A stretch of DNA of 34,018 nt, taken from Lachnospiraceae bacterium (lineage in GTDB: Bacteria > Bacillota > Clostridia > Lachnospirales > Lachnospiraceae). Numbering within the stretch: the first letter of the stretch is position 1; every line of letters begins with the position of its first letter. The DNA lies in assembly GCA_017479085.1 (NCBI GenBank), contig JAFVCQ010000139.1, forward strand, positions 1 to 34,018, given 5' to 3'. Shown here piece by piece: positions 23,215 through 31,073 of this stretch. The translations under genes were made by a program, and so were the position numbers. The notes below the pieces were generated by a model. It searched no databases and was not told where the DNA came from. It worked only from the letters and a program-made list of their open reading frames with translations.

Positions 23215-24135
23215 TTGAACAAGAAAAAAAGAATTGGTTTCCTTTGTTTGATTGGCGGTCTGTTACTGGGCCTGGGGATTGGTCTTTCTCTGTATAGACG
23301 ATCAACGGGAAATGTCGGATCGAATCAGAGCGGGAAGGCCGGGACGGAGACGGAAGAAAAAAGCGATACGGAGGAAGACACGGAGGAGGCAGCACAGAAA
23401 AAAGAGCGGGTCATCGTGGAGAATACGGATTACGCTTCCATTGACAATACGCTGTATAGCTGGTGGTTTAAGCGCAATGACAACCACGAGAGGTCGGGCT
23501 GTCAGGATGATTTTGACATTGCCGAATATCAGGCATATTATACGGTACCGGTCAGTGAAAAGAGGATGTATTTCACATTTGACTGTGGATATGAGAATGG
23601 CTTCACTCCGGATATTCTGGATACCCTCAAAAAAGAGGAGGTACCGGCAGCTTTTTTTGTGACACAGACGTTTATCCGGGATAATATAGAGCTGGTAAAA
23701 CGTATGAAAGAGGAGGGACATCTGGTCTGTAATCATACGGTAACGCATCCCTCCATGCCGGGAAAAAGCGTGGAAGAACAGCAACAGGAGCTGTTAACCT
23801 GTGAGCAGTATATGAAGGAGGCAACGGGATATGAGATGGATCTGTTTTTCCGGCCGCCAAAGGGGGAATACAGCAAACGTACCCTTCAGATGGCAAAGGA
23901 TCTCGGGTACACGACCATCTTCTGGTCTATGGCATATCTGGACTATGATGTGAATAACCAGCCTTCGAGCAGCCATGTGGTAGAGCATTTTCAAAAATAC
24001 TATCATCCGGGCGCGATTCCGCTCATGCACAATGTATCAGTGGCGAACCGGGACGCATTGGGACAGGTGATTCGGAATTTGAAGAAGGAAGGGTACTCCT
24101 TTGGAACGCTGTATGAGCTGCAGAATGAAAAATAA
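23215..24135 (+). CDS. PdaA-like polysaccharide deacetylase, membrane-anchored
   Basis: 306 residues from the TTG at 23215: AGGAGG (23203-23208) is 6 bases before it, while the in-frame ATG at 23209 touches the SD. After Lys-rich MNKKKR comes a hydrophobic signal-anchor (IGFLCLIGGLLLGLGIGLSL), an acidic linker to ~residue 65, and a NodB-type catalytic domain. Motifs: TFDCGYENG (PdaA-type first motif), HTVTHPSMPGKS (zinc His pair), RPPKGEYS, and PLMHNVSVANRDAL with the late His. PdaA removes the acetyl group from N-acetylmuramic acid to make muramic delta-lactam in spore cortex. It looks closest to that group, so spore cortex or other wall peptidoglycan is the likely substrate, acting outside the cell membrane. 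Follows an unknown membrane protein gene. Confidence 0.88.
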   Translation: MNKKKRIGFLCLIGGLLLGLGIGLSLYRRSTGNVGSNQSGKAGTETEEKSDTEEDTEEAAQKKERVIVENTDYASIDNTLYSWWFKRNDNHERSGCQDDFDIAEYQAYYTVPVSEKRMYFTFDCGYENGFTPDILDTLKKEEVPAAFFVTQTFIRDNIELVKRMKEEGHLVCNHTVTHPSMPGKSVEEQQQELLTCEQYMKEATGYEMDLFFRPPKGEYSKRTLQMAKDLGYTTIFWSMAYLDYDVNNQPSSSHVVEHFQKYYHPGAIPLMHNVSVANRDALGQVIRNLKKEGYSFGTLYELQNEK

Positions 24136-24146
24136 AAAAGAAAATA

Positions 24147-24175
24147 TTGATATTTATAGGTTGATTTGTTAAAAT
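24147..24175 (+). promoter_or_regulatory. Sigma-A-type promoter for pgi
   Basis: TTGATA (24147-24152), 17-base spacer, TAAAAT (24170-24175). Two tandem 20-base repeats (24155-24174, 24175-24194) overlap the spacer and -10, a possible regulator site. Confidence 0.6.
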
Positions 24176-24194
24176 ATAGGTTGATTTATTAAGG
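24155..24194 (+). repeat. Tandem 20-bp direct repeat at the pgi promoter
   Basis: TATAGGTTGATTTGTTAAAA followed directly by a copy reading TATAGG-TTGATTTATTAAGG; 17 of 20 positions agree. Confidence 0.75.
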
Positions 24195-24255
24195 TGATGA
24201 TTCCCAGAGGTTACAAAATGGGGAATGAAAAAAGAGAACAAAGGAGAGCAGTGAG

Positions 24256-25620
24256 ATGGCAGAGAGTATTAGGTTTGATTATAGCAATGCGTTGTTCATG
24301 ATTTCTGAGGATGACATTCAGGCTATGAAGACAAGAGTGCTGGAGGCAAAGGAGACGTTACTGAACAAGACCGGCGAGGGAAATGATTTCTTAGGCTGGG
24401 TGGATCTTCCGGTGAACTATGACAAGGATGAGTTCAACCGGATCAAGGCTGCAGCGAAGAAGATTCAGAGTGATTCGGAGATTCTGATCGTGATCGGAAT
24501 CGGTGGTTCCTATCTGGGAGCCAGAGCTGCGATCGAGGCATTGAGACATACGTTCTATAATGTGATCGACAGGGATACGAGAAAGGGAACACCGGAGATC
24601 TATTTCTGTGGTAACAATATCAGCTCCACTTACTTAGAGCATCTGTTGGATGTGGTAGGAGACAGAGATTTTTCTGTGAATATCATTTCCAAGTCCGGAA
24701 CCACCACGGAGCCGGCAATTGCTTTCCGTATCTTTAAGAAGCTGCTGATTGAGAAGTATGGCAAGGAGGAGGCTGCAAAGCGGATCTATGCCACGACGGA
24801 CAAGGAAAAGGGAGCCCTGAAGAGGCTGGCTGACGAAGAGGGCTATGAGACCTTTGTGGTACCGGATGATGTGGGAGGCCGGTTCTCTGTTCTCACCGCA
24901 GTGGGTCTGCTGCCGATTGCAGTGAGCGGGGCAGACATCAAGCAGTTGATGGTCGGCGCAGCGACCGCAAGACAGGCATGTATCGAGAGAGAATTTGAGG
25001 ACAACAATGCGCTGCAGTATGCTGCAATCCGGAACATATTGCGGGAGAAGGGCAAGACGATGGAGATCCTTGCAAATTACACCCCTTCGGTTCACTATAT
25101 CGGTGAGTGGTGGAAGCAGCTGTTTGGTGAGTCGGAAGGAAAGGATGGGAAGGGAATCTACCCGACTGCCTGTGACTTTACAACAGACCTGCACTCCTTA
25201 GGCCAGTTTATTCAGGACGGTACCAAGAACCATATTGAGACGGTTATCAATATTGGTTCTCCAAGACGGAAGATCATTATGGAGTTGGAGGATGATGATC
25301 TGGATGGTCTGAATTATCTGGCAGGCAGAACCGTAGACTATATCAACAAGCAGGCGATGAACGGTACGGTGCTTGCCCATGTGGACGGTGAGATTCCGAA
25401 TATGATGATCACACTGCCATATATGACAGAGTTTAATCTGGGCGAGCTGTTCTATTTCTTTGAATTTGCATGCGGGGTATCCGGTTATGTACTTGGCGTG
25501 AATCCATTTAACCAGCCGGGTGTAGAGAGCTATAAGAAGAACATGTTTGCACTGCTTGGCAAGCCGGGCTTTGAGGAGCAGAGAAAGGCACTGTTGGAGA
25601 GAATGAACAGCGTGCAGTAG
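24256..25620 (+). CDS. pgi: Glucose-6-phosphate isomerase
   Basis: 454 residues, the usual length for the shorter bacterial type; ATG at 24256 with AAAGGAGAG upstream. It interconverts glucose 6-phosphate and fructose 6-phosphate in glycolysis and gluconeogenesis. Motifs: [16 protein letters not shown] (sugar-phosphate loop), [16 protein letters not shown] (SIS phosphate-binding), [16 protein letters not shown] (the GGR-S signature), [13 protein letters not shown] with the catalytic Glu, DLHSLGQ, and [20 protein letters not shown] with the catalytic Lys and the second PGI signature. Own promoter upstream and an intrinsic terminator downstream, so it is monocistronic. Confidence 0.96.
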   Translation: MAESIRFDYSNALFMISEDDIQAMKTRVLEAKETLLNKTGEGNDFLGWVDLPVNYDKDEFNRIKAAAKKIQSDSEILIVIGIGGSYLGARAAIEALRHTFYNVIDRDTRKGTPEIYFCGNNISSTYLEHLLDVVGDRDFSVNIISKSGTTTEPAIAFRIFKKLLIEKYGKEEAAKRIYATTDKEKGALKRLADEEGYETFVVPDDVGGRFSVLTAVGLLPIAVSGADIKQLMVGAATARQACIEREFEDNNALQYAAIRNILREKGKTMEILANYTPSVHYIGEWWKQLFGESEGKDGKGIYPTACDFTTDLHSLGQFIQDGTKNHIETVINIGSPRRKIIMELEDDDLDGLNYLAGRTVDYINKQAMNGTVLAHVDGEIPNMMITLPYMTEFNLGELFYFFEFACGVSGYVLGVNPFNQPGVESYKKNMFALLGKPGFEEQRKALLERMNSVQ

Positions 25621-25640
25621 ACACTAATACATAGAAAGGA

Positions 25641-25674
25641 AACCATCAGAAGGGGAGATTCTGGTGGTTTTTTT
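25641..25674 (+). terminator. Intrinsic terminator of pgi
   Basis: AACCATCAGAA pairs with TTCTGGTGGTT (one G-T), 7-base loop, and a run of T into 25674. It starts 20 bases after the stop codon. Confidence 0.85.
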
Positions 25675-25691
25675 CGTGATGTGAACGGATG

Positions 25692-25754
25692 AATCACCAC
25701 TCCCACTTGAAGTGGAGGATGGTGATTGGTAACGTTAAGTCCCATATATGGGAC
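25692..25754. repeat. Cluster of palindromes between pgi and the LRR gene
   Basis: Outer pair AATCACCA (25692-25699) and TGGTGATT (25720-25727) enclose CCACTTGAAGTGG (25703-25715). A perfect 16-base palindrome GTCCCATATATGGGAC follows at 25739-25754. Neither has a T-tract. The set resembles the subterminal palindromes left by IS200/IS605-type elements, but no transposase is present. Confidence 0.45.
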
Positions 25755-25865
25755 AAGCTGTAAGCAAAAATCAGTGTACAAATGGCCGGCTTTTGGGTAT
25801 AATGAAAGACAGTTACAGAGGAGCTGTCAAGGGGATGACCCGCTGTTTAGAAACGGAGGAAGAAT

Positions 25866-27629
25866 ATGAAAAGAACTACATGGCTTACGAGCTGTATGAT
25901 GGTGTTGGGAGCAGCCATTTTACTGGGAGGCTGGATACCGGGAGGCGGTACGGTACATGCAGCAGATTTTGAAAATGAGACGACAAAGGGAGTACAATCG
26001 AAGAATATCCATACACAGAATTATGACTGGAACTGGTATCATCCGGTAAGATCGTATCTGTACCGGAATCAGGATGGAACCTATACCCGGGTGGAATGTG
26101 TGGACGGGGCACTGTATGCAGAGGTATACGATGCGGCATTCCAGTTTCAATCCCAGAAGAAGATCGGGCTGGAGCTGAAGGAATTTGGAGGTGTATACCG
26201 TTCCGGCGATACATATTTTGTTGTGGAGGGGCAGGAGAATAGTGCAAAGGCTGCGGTTGGCACAACAGAATTTCGGATCATCAAGTATGACCGGAACTGG
26301 AACCGGCTGACATCAGCGGATATTCCCAATGCGAATACGGCAAAGCCATTTGATGCCGGCTCCTGTCGTTTTGCAGAAAAGGATGGCATGCTGTATATAC
26401 GAACCTGCCATGAGATGTATAATGGTCATCAGGCCAGTGTGATGTTTCAGGTCAGGATGGAGGACTGTAATGTGATCACGGCTAATTATGACGTGGCAAA
26501 CAGTGCCTATGGATATATCAGCCATTCCTTTAACGAATTCATGGCAGTCCGGAATGGAGTGCTGTATGCCTGCGATCACGGAGATGCCTATGAGCGCGGC
26601 ATTACAGTCATGCGTTATGACAGTGTGGCGGAGGGGGTCAGAAGCTTTTCGAACCGTGTCACCGCAGTCATAGCATTGCCATTTGAAGGAGAGGCAGGGA
26701 AGAACTACACAGGTGCAACGCTGGGAGGCTTTGCTGTCAGTGATACCCATGCCATTGCAGTAGGGGCATCGGTGCCACAGGACGACACAGAGGGAACCAT
26801 CCGAAACCTGTTTGTTGCAACAGTGGATGTGAAGAATTTTAACGGAAACGGAACAACGGTCAACTGGCTTACACAGTATTCTCAGGATGAGGAGCGAACC
26901 GTGTCGAATCCGCAGATGGTGGAGCTGGCAGGAGGGCAGTATCTGGTGATGTGGGAGGAGTATGTGGAAAGCACATTTGATAAGCTGTATTACGTTGTGA
27001 TCGATGGAACCGGACATACAGTATCCGCAATCCGTTCCATAGGGGCGCCTCTCTCGGAGTGTCAGCCTGTGGTGAATGGGGACAGCGTGGTCTGGTATGT
27101 GACAGAGGAATCCGCTCCCGTATTTTATCAGCTGCCGGTCAGCGGTGAGGTTGCAGCTGCAAAGAAAAATACAAAATTTACCAAAGAGGGCATCCTTTAC
27201 AAGGTCACAAAGAGCAGCAAGACAGCCGGCAAGGTGACGGTCGTTGGGTTTGAGAAGAAGAAGATGGAGAAAAATATAACGATTCCGGATAAGGTGCGGT
27301 ATAACGGCTATTCTTATACCGTTACGGCGATTGCTGCCAAGGCATTCCGCAAGTGTACAAAGCTGACCGGAATCGATCTTCCGGTGACGGTTACCTCCAT
27401 TGGAAAGCAGGCCTTTGAGGGCTGTAAAAAACTGGAGGTCATGAAAATCACCTACAAGAAGTATAAGACAACCAATGTCGGGAAGAATGCATTTAAGGGT
27501 GTGCCGAAGAAGGTGGTCGTGATCGTGCCGGATGCGAAGGTCAGTACATACCAGAAGCTGTTCAAAAAAAGAGGAATGAAGACAGGAACAAAGTTCTACA
27601 AGCAGTCCACGGCATGGTATTATTATTAA
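25866..27629 (+). CDS. Secreted protein with C-terminal BspA-like leucine-rich repeats
   Basis: 587 residues; ATG at 25866 with ACGGAGGAAG upstream. Signal peptide: MKRTTWLTSCMMVLGAAILLGG, cleavage probably after VHA (residue ~32). Residues ~50-430 look like an extended beta domain, perhaps a beta-propeller: repeated strands such as DGTYTRVECVDGALYAEVYD, DGMLYIRTCHEM and NGVLYACDHGDAYERGITVMRYD. Residues ~440-560 hold BspA-type LRR_5 units (NITIPDKVRYNGYSYTVTAI, KAFRKCTKLTGIDLP, VTSIGKQAFEGCKKLEVM, GKNAFKGVPKKVVVIVP). No LPXTG or other anchor. Such proteins often bind host or surface ligands; here the role is unknown. Alone between pgi and the transketolase genes. Confidence 0.82.
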   Translation: MKRTTWLTSCMMVLGAAILLGGWIPGGGTVHAADFENETTKGVQSKNIHTQNYDWNWYHPVRSYLYRNQDGTYTRVECVDGALYAEVYDAAFQFQSQKKIGLELKEFGGVYRSGDTYFVVEGQENSAKAAVGTTEFRIIKYDRNWNRLTSADIPNANTAKPFDAGSCRFAEKDGMLYIRTCHEMYNGHQASVMFQVRMEDCNVITANYDVANSAYGYISHSFNEFMAVRNGVLYACDHGDAYERGITVMRYDSVAEGVRSFSNRVTAVIALPFEGEAGKNYTGATLGGFAVSDTHAIAVGASVPQDDTEGTIRNLFVATVDVKNFNGNGTTVNWLTQYSQDEERTVSNPQMVELAGGQYLVMWEEYVESTFDKLYYVVIDGTGHTVSAIRSIGAPLSECQPVVNGDSVVWYVTEESAPVFYQLPVSGEVAAAKKNTKFTKEGILYKVTKSSKTAGKVTVVGFEKKKMEKNITIPDKVRYNGYSYTVTAIAAKAFRKCTKLTGIDLPVTVTSIGKQAFEGCKKLEVMKITYKKYKTTNVGKNAFKGVPKKVVVIVPDAKVSTYQKLFKKRGMKTGTKFYKQSTAWYYY

Positions 27630-27647
27630 TCGATTTTATTCTTTTGT

Positions 27648-27667
27648 AAAAAAGGCTTGCTTTTTTT
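27648..27667 (+). terminator. Possible terminator of the LRR gene
   Basis: AAAAAAG-GCTTG-CTTTTTT with a seventh T: a weak A-T stem but a good T-tract, 19 bases after the stop codon. Confidence 0.5.
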
Positions 27668-27684
27668 ATATTTGTCTATAAAAT
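27657..27684 (+). promoter_or_regulatory. Candidate promoter of the transketolase genes
   Basis: TTGCTT (27657-27662), 16-base spacer, TAAAAT (27679-27684). It overlaps the preceding terminator. The leader to the ATG at 27747 is about 57 bases. Confidence 0.45.
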
Positions 27685-27746
27685 AAGAAATGAGAAACAG
27701 TTAGCAGGGTGCAATCAGATGCACCGAGCACAGTTAGGAGATTATC

Positions 27747-28583
27747 ATGAACAAGTTAGAGCTTCAAAAAAGCGCAAATCAGTTGAGAAAGCATATTGTG
27801 ACTTCTTTACATGCTGCAAAGTGCGGGCATCCGGGAGGCTCACTTTCCGCAGCAGATCTGGTAACCTATTTGTATTATGAGCAGATGCGTATCGATCCGG
27901 CTGATCCCGACAAGGCAGACAGAGACCGGTTTGTACTGTCCAAGGGACATGTAGCACCGGCACTCTATGGTGTCCTTGCAATGAAGGGGTACTTCCCGGA
28001 GGAGGAGCTTTTGAAGCTTCGCAAGACAGGGGAGATGCTTCAGGGACATCCGGATATGAAGGGAACGCCGGGAGTGGACATGTCTGCGGGCTCTCTGGGA
28101 CAGGGGATTTCGGTTGCAGTGGGTATGGCACTCTCTGCTAAGTTGTCCGGGGAGGATTACCGGGTCTATACGCTGTTGGGCGACGGGGAGATTCAGGAGG
28201 GACAGGTCTGGGAGGCGGCGATGTTTGCGGGTCATCGGAAGTTAGATAATCTGGTCGTGATCGTCGATAACAATGATCTGCAGATTGATGGAAGTGTGGC
28301 AGATGTCTGTTCTCCGTATCCGATTGCGGACAAGTTTCGGGCTTTTAATTTTCATGTGCTCACGATAGATGGACATGATTTTGATGCGATCGACGCAGCC
28401 TTTCGGGAGGCGGAGCAGACGAAGGGAATGCCGACCGCTATCATTGCCAGGACGGTGAAGGGAAAGGGTGTATCCTTTATGGAGAATCAGGCCTCATGGC
28501 ATGGCGCGGCACCGAATGATGAACAGTATGCGGTTGCGATGGCAGACTTAGAGAAGGTAGGTGAAGCATTATGTCAGAAGTAA
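27747..28583 (+). CDS. Transketolase, N-terminal (ThDP-binding) subunit
   Basis: 278 residues; ATG at 27747 after TTAGGAGATT. This is the first half of a split transketolase. It carries CGHPGGSLSAADLVTYLYY, RDRFVLSKGHVAPALYGVLA, SAGSLGQGISVAVGMAL, and the thiamine diphosphate motif GDGEIQEGQVWEA...NLVVIVDNND. Together with the next gene's product it makes the enzyme that moves two-carbon ketol units between sugar phosphates in the non-oxidative pentose phosphate pathway. It overlaps the C-terminal subunit gene by 13 bases, so they are translationally coupled. Split transketolases are common in Firmicutes and Archaea. A DXS-like or other ketol-transferase role cannot be fully excluded from sequence alone. 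Confidence 0.93.
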   Translation: MNKLELQKSANQLRKHIVTSLHAAKCGHPGGSLSAADLVTYLYYEQMRIDPADPDKADRDRFVLSKGHVAPALYGVLAMKGYFPEEELLKLRKTGEMLQGHPDMKGTPGVDMSAGSLGQGISVAVGMALSAKLSGEDYRVYTLLGDGEIQEGQVWEAAMFAGHRKLDNLVVIVDNNDLQIDGSVADVCSPYPIADKFRAFNFHVLTIDGHDFDAIDAAFREAEQTKGMPTAIIARTVKGKGVSFMENQASWHGAAPNDEQYAVAMADLEKVGEALCQK

Positions 28584-29509
28584 AGAAGATAGCCACCAGA
28601 GAGAGTTATGGGAATGCGTTGGTAGAGCTGGGAAGGGAGCATGCGAATGTTGTCGTGTTAGATGCGGATCTGGCAGCGGCTACCAAGACGGGGATTTTTA
28701 AGAAGGAATTTCCGGACCGGCATATCGATTGCGGCATTGCAGAGTGCAATATGATGGGAATCGCCGCAGGGTTATCCCTGACCGGAAAGATTCCGTTTGC
28801 TTCGAGCTTCGCCATGTTCGCAGCGGGACGAGCCTTTGAACAGGTTCGCAATACCATTGGCTATCCGAAGCTGAATGTGAAGATTGGAGCGACCCATGCC
28901 GGTATTTCCGTCGGAGAGGACGGGGCGACCCACCAGTGTAATGAAGATATCGCATTGATGCGTACCATTCCGAATATGGTCATTCTCAATCCCTCCGATG
29001 ATGTGGAGGCGAGAGCAGCCGTGAGGGCAGCGTATGAACATGTCGGGCCGGTTTATCTGCGGTTTGGACGTCTGGCAGCACCGGTGATCAATGAAAGACC
29101 GGATTATCAGTTTGAGATCGGCAAGGGTGTTACCCTGCGGGAGGGTAAGGACATTACCATTGTGGCAACCGGATTAGAAGTAGGGTTTGCATTGGAGGCG
29201 GCAGAGCGGTTGACAGCCGATGGCATTGATGCAAGGGTCATCAATATCCATACCATTAAGCCGATCGATCAGGAGCTGATCATCCGGGCGGCGAAGGAGA
29301 CAAAGAAGATCTTCACTGTGGAGGAACATTCTATCATTGGCGGTCTGGGCTCCGCAGTCTGTGAGGTTCTATGTGAACATGCACCGGCACCGGTTTACAG
29401 GATGGGTATGAGAGATCAGTTTGGAGAGTCCGGCCCGGCATTCGAGCTGCTTCACAAATACCAGTTAGATGCAGAGGGAATATATCGTCAGGTGAAGGAG
29501 AATCTGTAG
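28571..29509 (+). CDS. Transketolase, C-terminal (pyrimidine-binding) subunit
   Basis: 312 residues; ATG at 28571 inside the end of the N-terminal subunit gene, with GTAGGTGA upstream. Residues ~5-165 are the pyrimidine-binding domain: RESYGNALVELG, VVVLDADLAAATKT, HIDCGIAECNMMGIAAGLSLTGKIPFASSFAMFAAGRAFEQVRN (with the Glu that activates thiamine diphosphate) and THAGISVGEDGATHQCNEDIALMRTIPNM. Residues ~190-312 are the transketolase C-terminal domain (ITIVATGLEVGFALEAAERL, ARVINIHTIKPID, VEEHSIIGGLGSAVCEVL). It completes the split enzyme with the preceding gene. Followed by copy D of the dispersed repeat and then a terminator. Confidence 0.93.
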   Translation: MSEVKKIATRESYGNALVELGREHANVVVLDADLAAATKTGIFKKEFPDRHIDCGIAECNMMGIAAGLSLTGKIPFASSFAMFAAGRAFEQVRNTIGYPKLNVKIGATHAGISVGEDGATHQCNEDIALMRTIPNMVILNPSDDVEARAAVRAAYEHVGPVYLRFGRLAAPVINERPDYQFEIGKGVTLREGKDITIVATGLEVGFALEAAERLTADGIDARVINIHTIKPIDQELIIRAAKETKKIFTVEEHSIIGGLGSAVCEVLCEHAPAPVYRMGMRDQFGESGPAFELLHKYQLDAEGIYRQVKENL

Positions 29510-29556
29510 GATTCCGTGGGATAAGCTGCGATTGACAGCCTGTGTATATATGTTGT

Positions 29557-29611
29557 CAATGTCATTAGGATAAGGTTTGCCGGCAACGTAAGGCTTGGCT
29601 ATATGACATTG
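29557..29611 (+). repeat. Dispersed intergenic repeat, copy D (two-ended)
   Basis: 55 bases, starting CAATGTCATTAGG, with CCGGCAACG in the centre and ending TATATGACATTG. Both termini are perfect inverted copies (CAATGTCAT and ATGACATTG). It shows the full two-ended plan most clearly. Confidence 0.65.
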
Positions 29612-29639
29612 TATATGTTGTAGATCATATGTGTTGACA

Positions 29640-29682
29640 AAACGCTTCGGATGGCATCACCTTCCGAAGCGTTTGAATTTTT
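29640..29682 (+). terminator. Intrinsic terminator of the transketolase operon
   Basis: AAACGCTTCGGA pairs perfectly with TCCGAAGCGTTT (12 bp, 11-base loop), followed by GAA and five T. Confidence 0.75.
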
Positions 29683-29688
29683 CGGGTA

Positions 29689-29717
29689 CATTCCCCGCAG
29701 CTCTGCTGCGGGGAATG
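29689..29717. terminator. GC-rich hairpin between convergent genes
   Basis: CATTCCCCGCAGC and GCTGCGGGGAATG form a perfect 13-bp stem with a 3-base loop, 12 bases past the stop of the minus-strand ATPase gene. The plus strand continues CTTTCTT; the minus strand has no T-tract. Probably a transcription barrier for one or both genes. Confidence 0.6.
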
Positions 29718-29729
29718 CTTTCTTGTGGT

Positions 29730-30986
29730 TCAGATAAATTCTACCGGCAAAGCCACAATATGATCCTTTAGCCAGAGAACTTCATCGTACAGGCAGATGA
29801 TGGCTCCGGTACCACGTTTTTTCTGAGGAATTTTATCCAGCACGTCAAAGGCATTGGTCATGCTCAATTTTGGATTTGCCGATAATTTGATCTCAACCGG
29901 ATAAAGGGTTCCGTTTTCTTCAATGATCAGATCGATTTCGGCCTCTTTGGAAGCTGTTTCCCCATCTGTTTTTTTGCGGATCTTATCTTTTCCACGATAA
30001 TAGGATATGGAAAACCGGTAATCCCTTCCTGCGTTGGAGTAGCTTTTCAAGATCTCCGATACGACAAAGGTCTCGAATAAATTTCCTGCAAGCGCACCGT
30101 TTTTTGCGGTATCCGGTGTCTGGTATTTTGTGAGAAAGCATACCAGACCGGTGTCACGGAAATAGATCTTCGGTGTTTTGGTGGCCCGATGTAAGGCAGA
30201 GTTGGAAAATGGCTGTAACATATAGAGTATGCCGGAGGTTTCCAACAGGGAAGTCCAGTTCTTGATGGTGGCAAGGGAAACCCCGACCTCCTCTGCTACC
30301 GTGGAATAATTCAACATCTGTCCTGTCCGGGCGGCCATCGCAGTCAGAAACTGTGTGAATTTGAGTTTATCCTGTACCTTGCCGAGCTGGTTGATATCCC
30401 GTTCCATATAGGTTTGAAGATAGGAACCATAAAATAGCTGCCAGTCTACATCCGGATTCTGCAGAGCCGGATAACTGCCCCTGTGAATGATTTCCCAGAT
30501 ATCGTCAACATGGGAAAAAGAAGTCTGTCTTTCCCGAATATATTCTTCGCTTGGTACGAATGGAGTTGAAAAATGGTTACCCTGCAATTCCCGTAGAGAA
30601 AGTCCGCTCAGTTCTAAAATGGCAATACGTCCTGCTAAGGACTCGGAAACACCCTGCATGAGATGATACTGCTGGGAGCCTGTCAGAAAAAAGCGTCCGG
30701 CTTCCTCCGTTCGATCACATTCCATTTTGATATATGGGAATAGATCCGTATTGTACTGGATCTCATCTAATAGGATGGGTGGCCTGTTATTTTTGAAAAA
30801 AAGCCCCGGTTCCTGTTTGGATTCTAGTAAAATAGTAGGATCATCCAGTGTGATATATTTTTTTTCGGAAAATAAATGTCTCAGGATGGTTGATTTTCCA
30901 ACCTGTCGTGGGCCTGTGACCAGAACAGCCTTAAAGCTTTGTCCTGTCTTTTGTATGATGTGTTCCAGAGAACGGTCAATGTACAT
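29730..30986 (-). CDS. AAA-family ATPase with DUF4143 domain
   Basis: 418 residues from the ATG at 30986, with AAGGAGGAGA upstream; a longer frame to 31055 would cross the promoter and palindrome and is rejected. N-terminal AAA part: Walker A GPRQVGKST (residues 25-33), Walker B PILLDEIQY, and a sensor-like FFLTGSQQ. In the middle is a winged-helix region (STVAEEVGVSLATIKNWTSLLETSGILYML). The C-terminal DUF4143 part has AEIDLIIEENGTLYPVEIKLS, a PD-(D/E)XK-nuclease-like pattern. These proteins are very common in gut Firmicutes and Bacteroides, in mobile or accessory regions; their role is unsettled, with links to DNA-binding and toxin-antitoxin or defence proposed. It stands after an XRE-type regulator gene on the same strand. 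Confidence 0.92.
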   Translation of the reverse strand: MYIDRSLEHIIQKTGQSFKAVLVTGPRQVGKSTILRHLFSEKKYITLDDPTILLESKQEPGLFFKNNRPPILLDEIQYNTDLFPYIKMECDRTEEAGRFFLTGSQQYHLMQGVSESLAGRIAILELSGLSLRELQGNHFSTPFVPSEEYIRERQTSFSHVDDIWEIIHRGSYPALQNPDVDWQLFYGSYLQTYMERDINQLGKVQDKLKFTQFLTAMAARTGQMLNYSTVAEEVGVSLATIKNWTSLLETSGILYMLQPFSNSALHRATKTPKIYFRDTGLVCFLTKYQTPDTAKNGALAGNLFETFVVSEILKSYSNAGRDYRFSISYYRGKDKIRKKTDGETASKEAEIDLIIEENGTLYPVEIKLSANPKLSMTNAFDVLDKIPQKKRGTGAIICLYDEVLWLKDHIVALPVEFI

Positions 30987-30997
30987 GCTATCTCCTC

Positions 30998-31038
30998 CTT
31001 GCGACAAATATATAATCGTATTATATATTTGTCGCAAG
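30998..31038. promoter_or_regulatory. Perfect 19-bp inverted repeat overlapping the ATPase promoter
   Basis: The left arm (30998-31016, CTTGCGACAAATATATAAT) is the exact reverse complement of the right arm (31020-31038), with CGT between. It covers the -10 box, start of transcription and SD side of the ATPase gene. Transcription should start within it, so it should act as DNA (an operator) and not as an RNA hairpin. Confidence 0.75.
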
Positions 31039-31049
31039 ACATCTGTCAA
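31020..31049 (-). promoter_or_regulatory. Consensus promoter of the ATPase gene
   Basis: Read on the minus strand: TTGACA (31049-31044), 18-base spacer, TATAAT (31025-31020). Both boxes are perfect. The gap to the XRE gene stop is 25 bases, so the ATPase has its own promoter. Confidence 0.8.
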
Positions 31050-31073
31050 GCGCATAACCGATGAAGGGGCACC

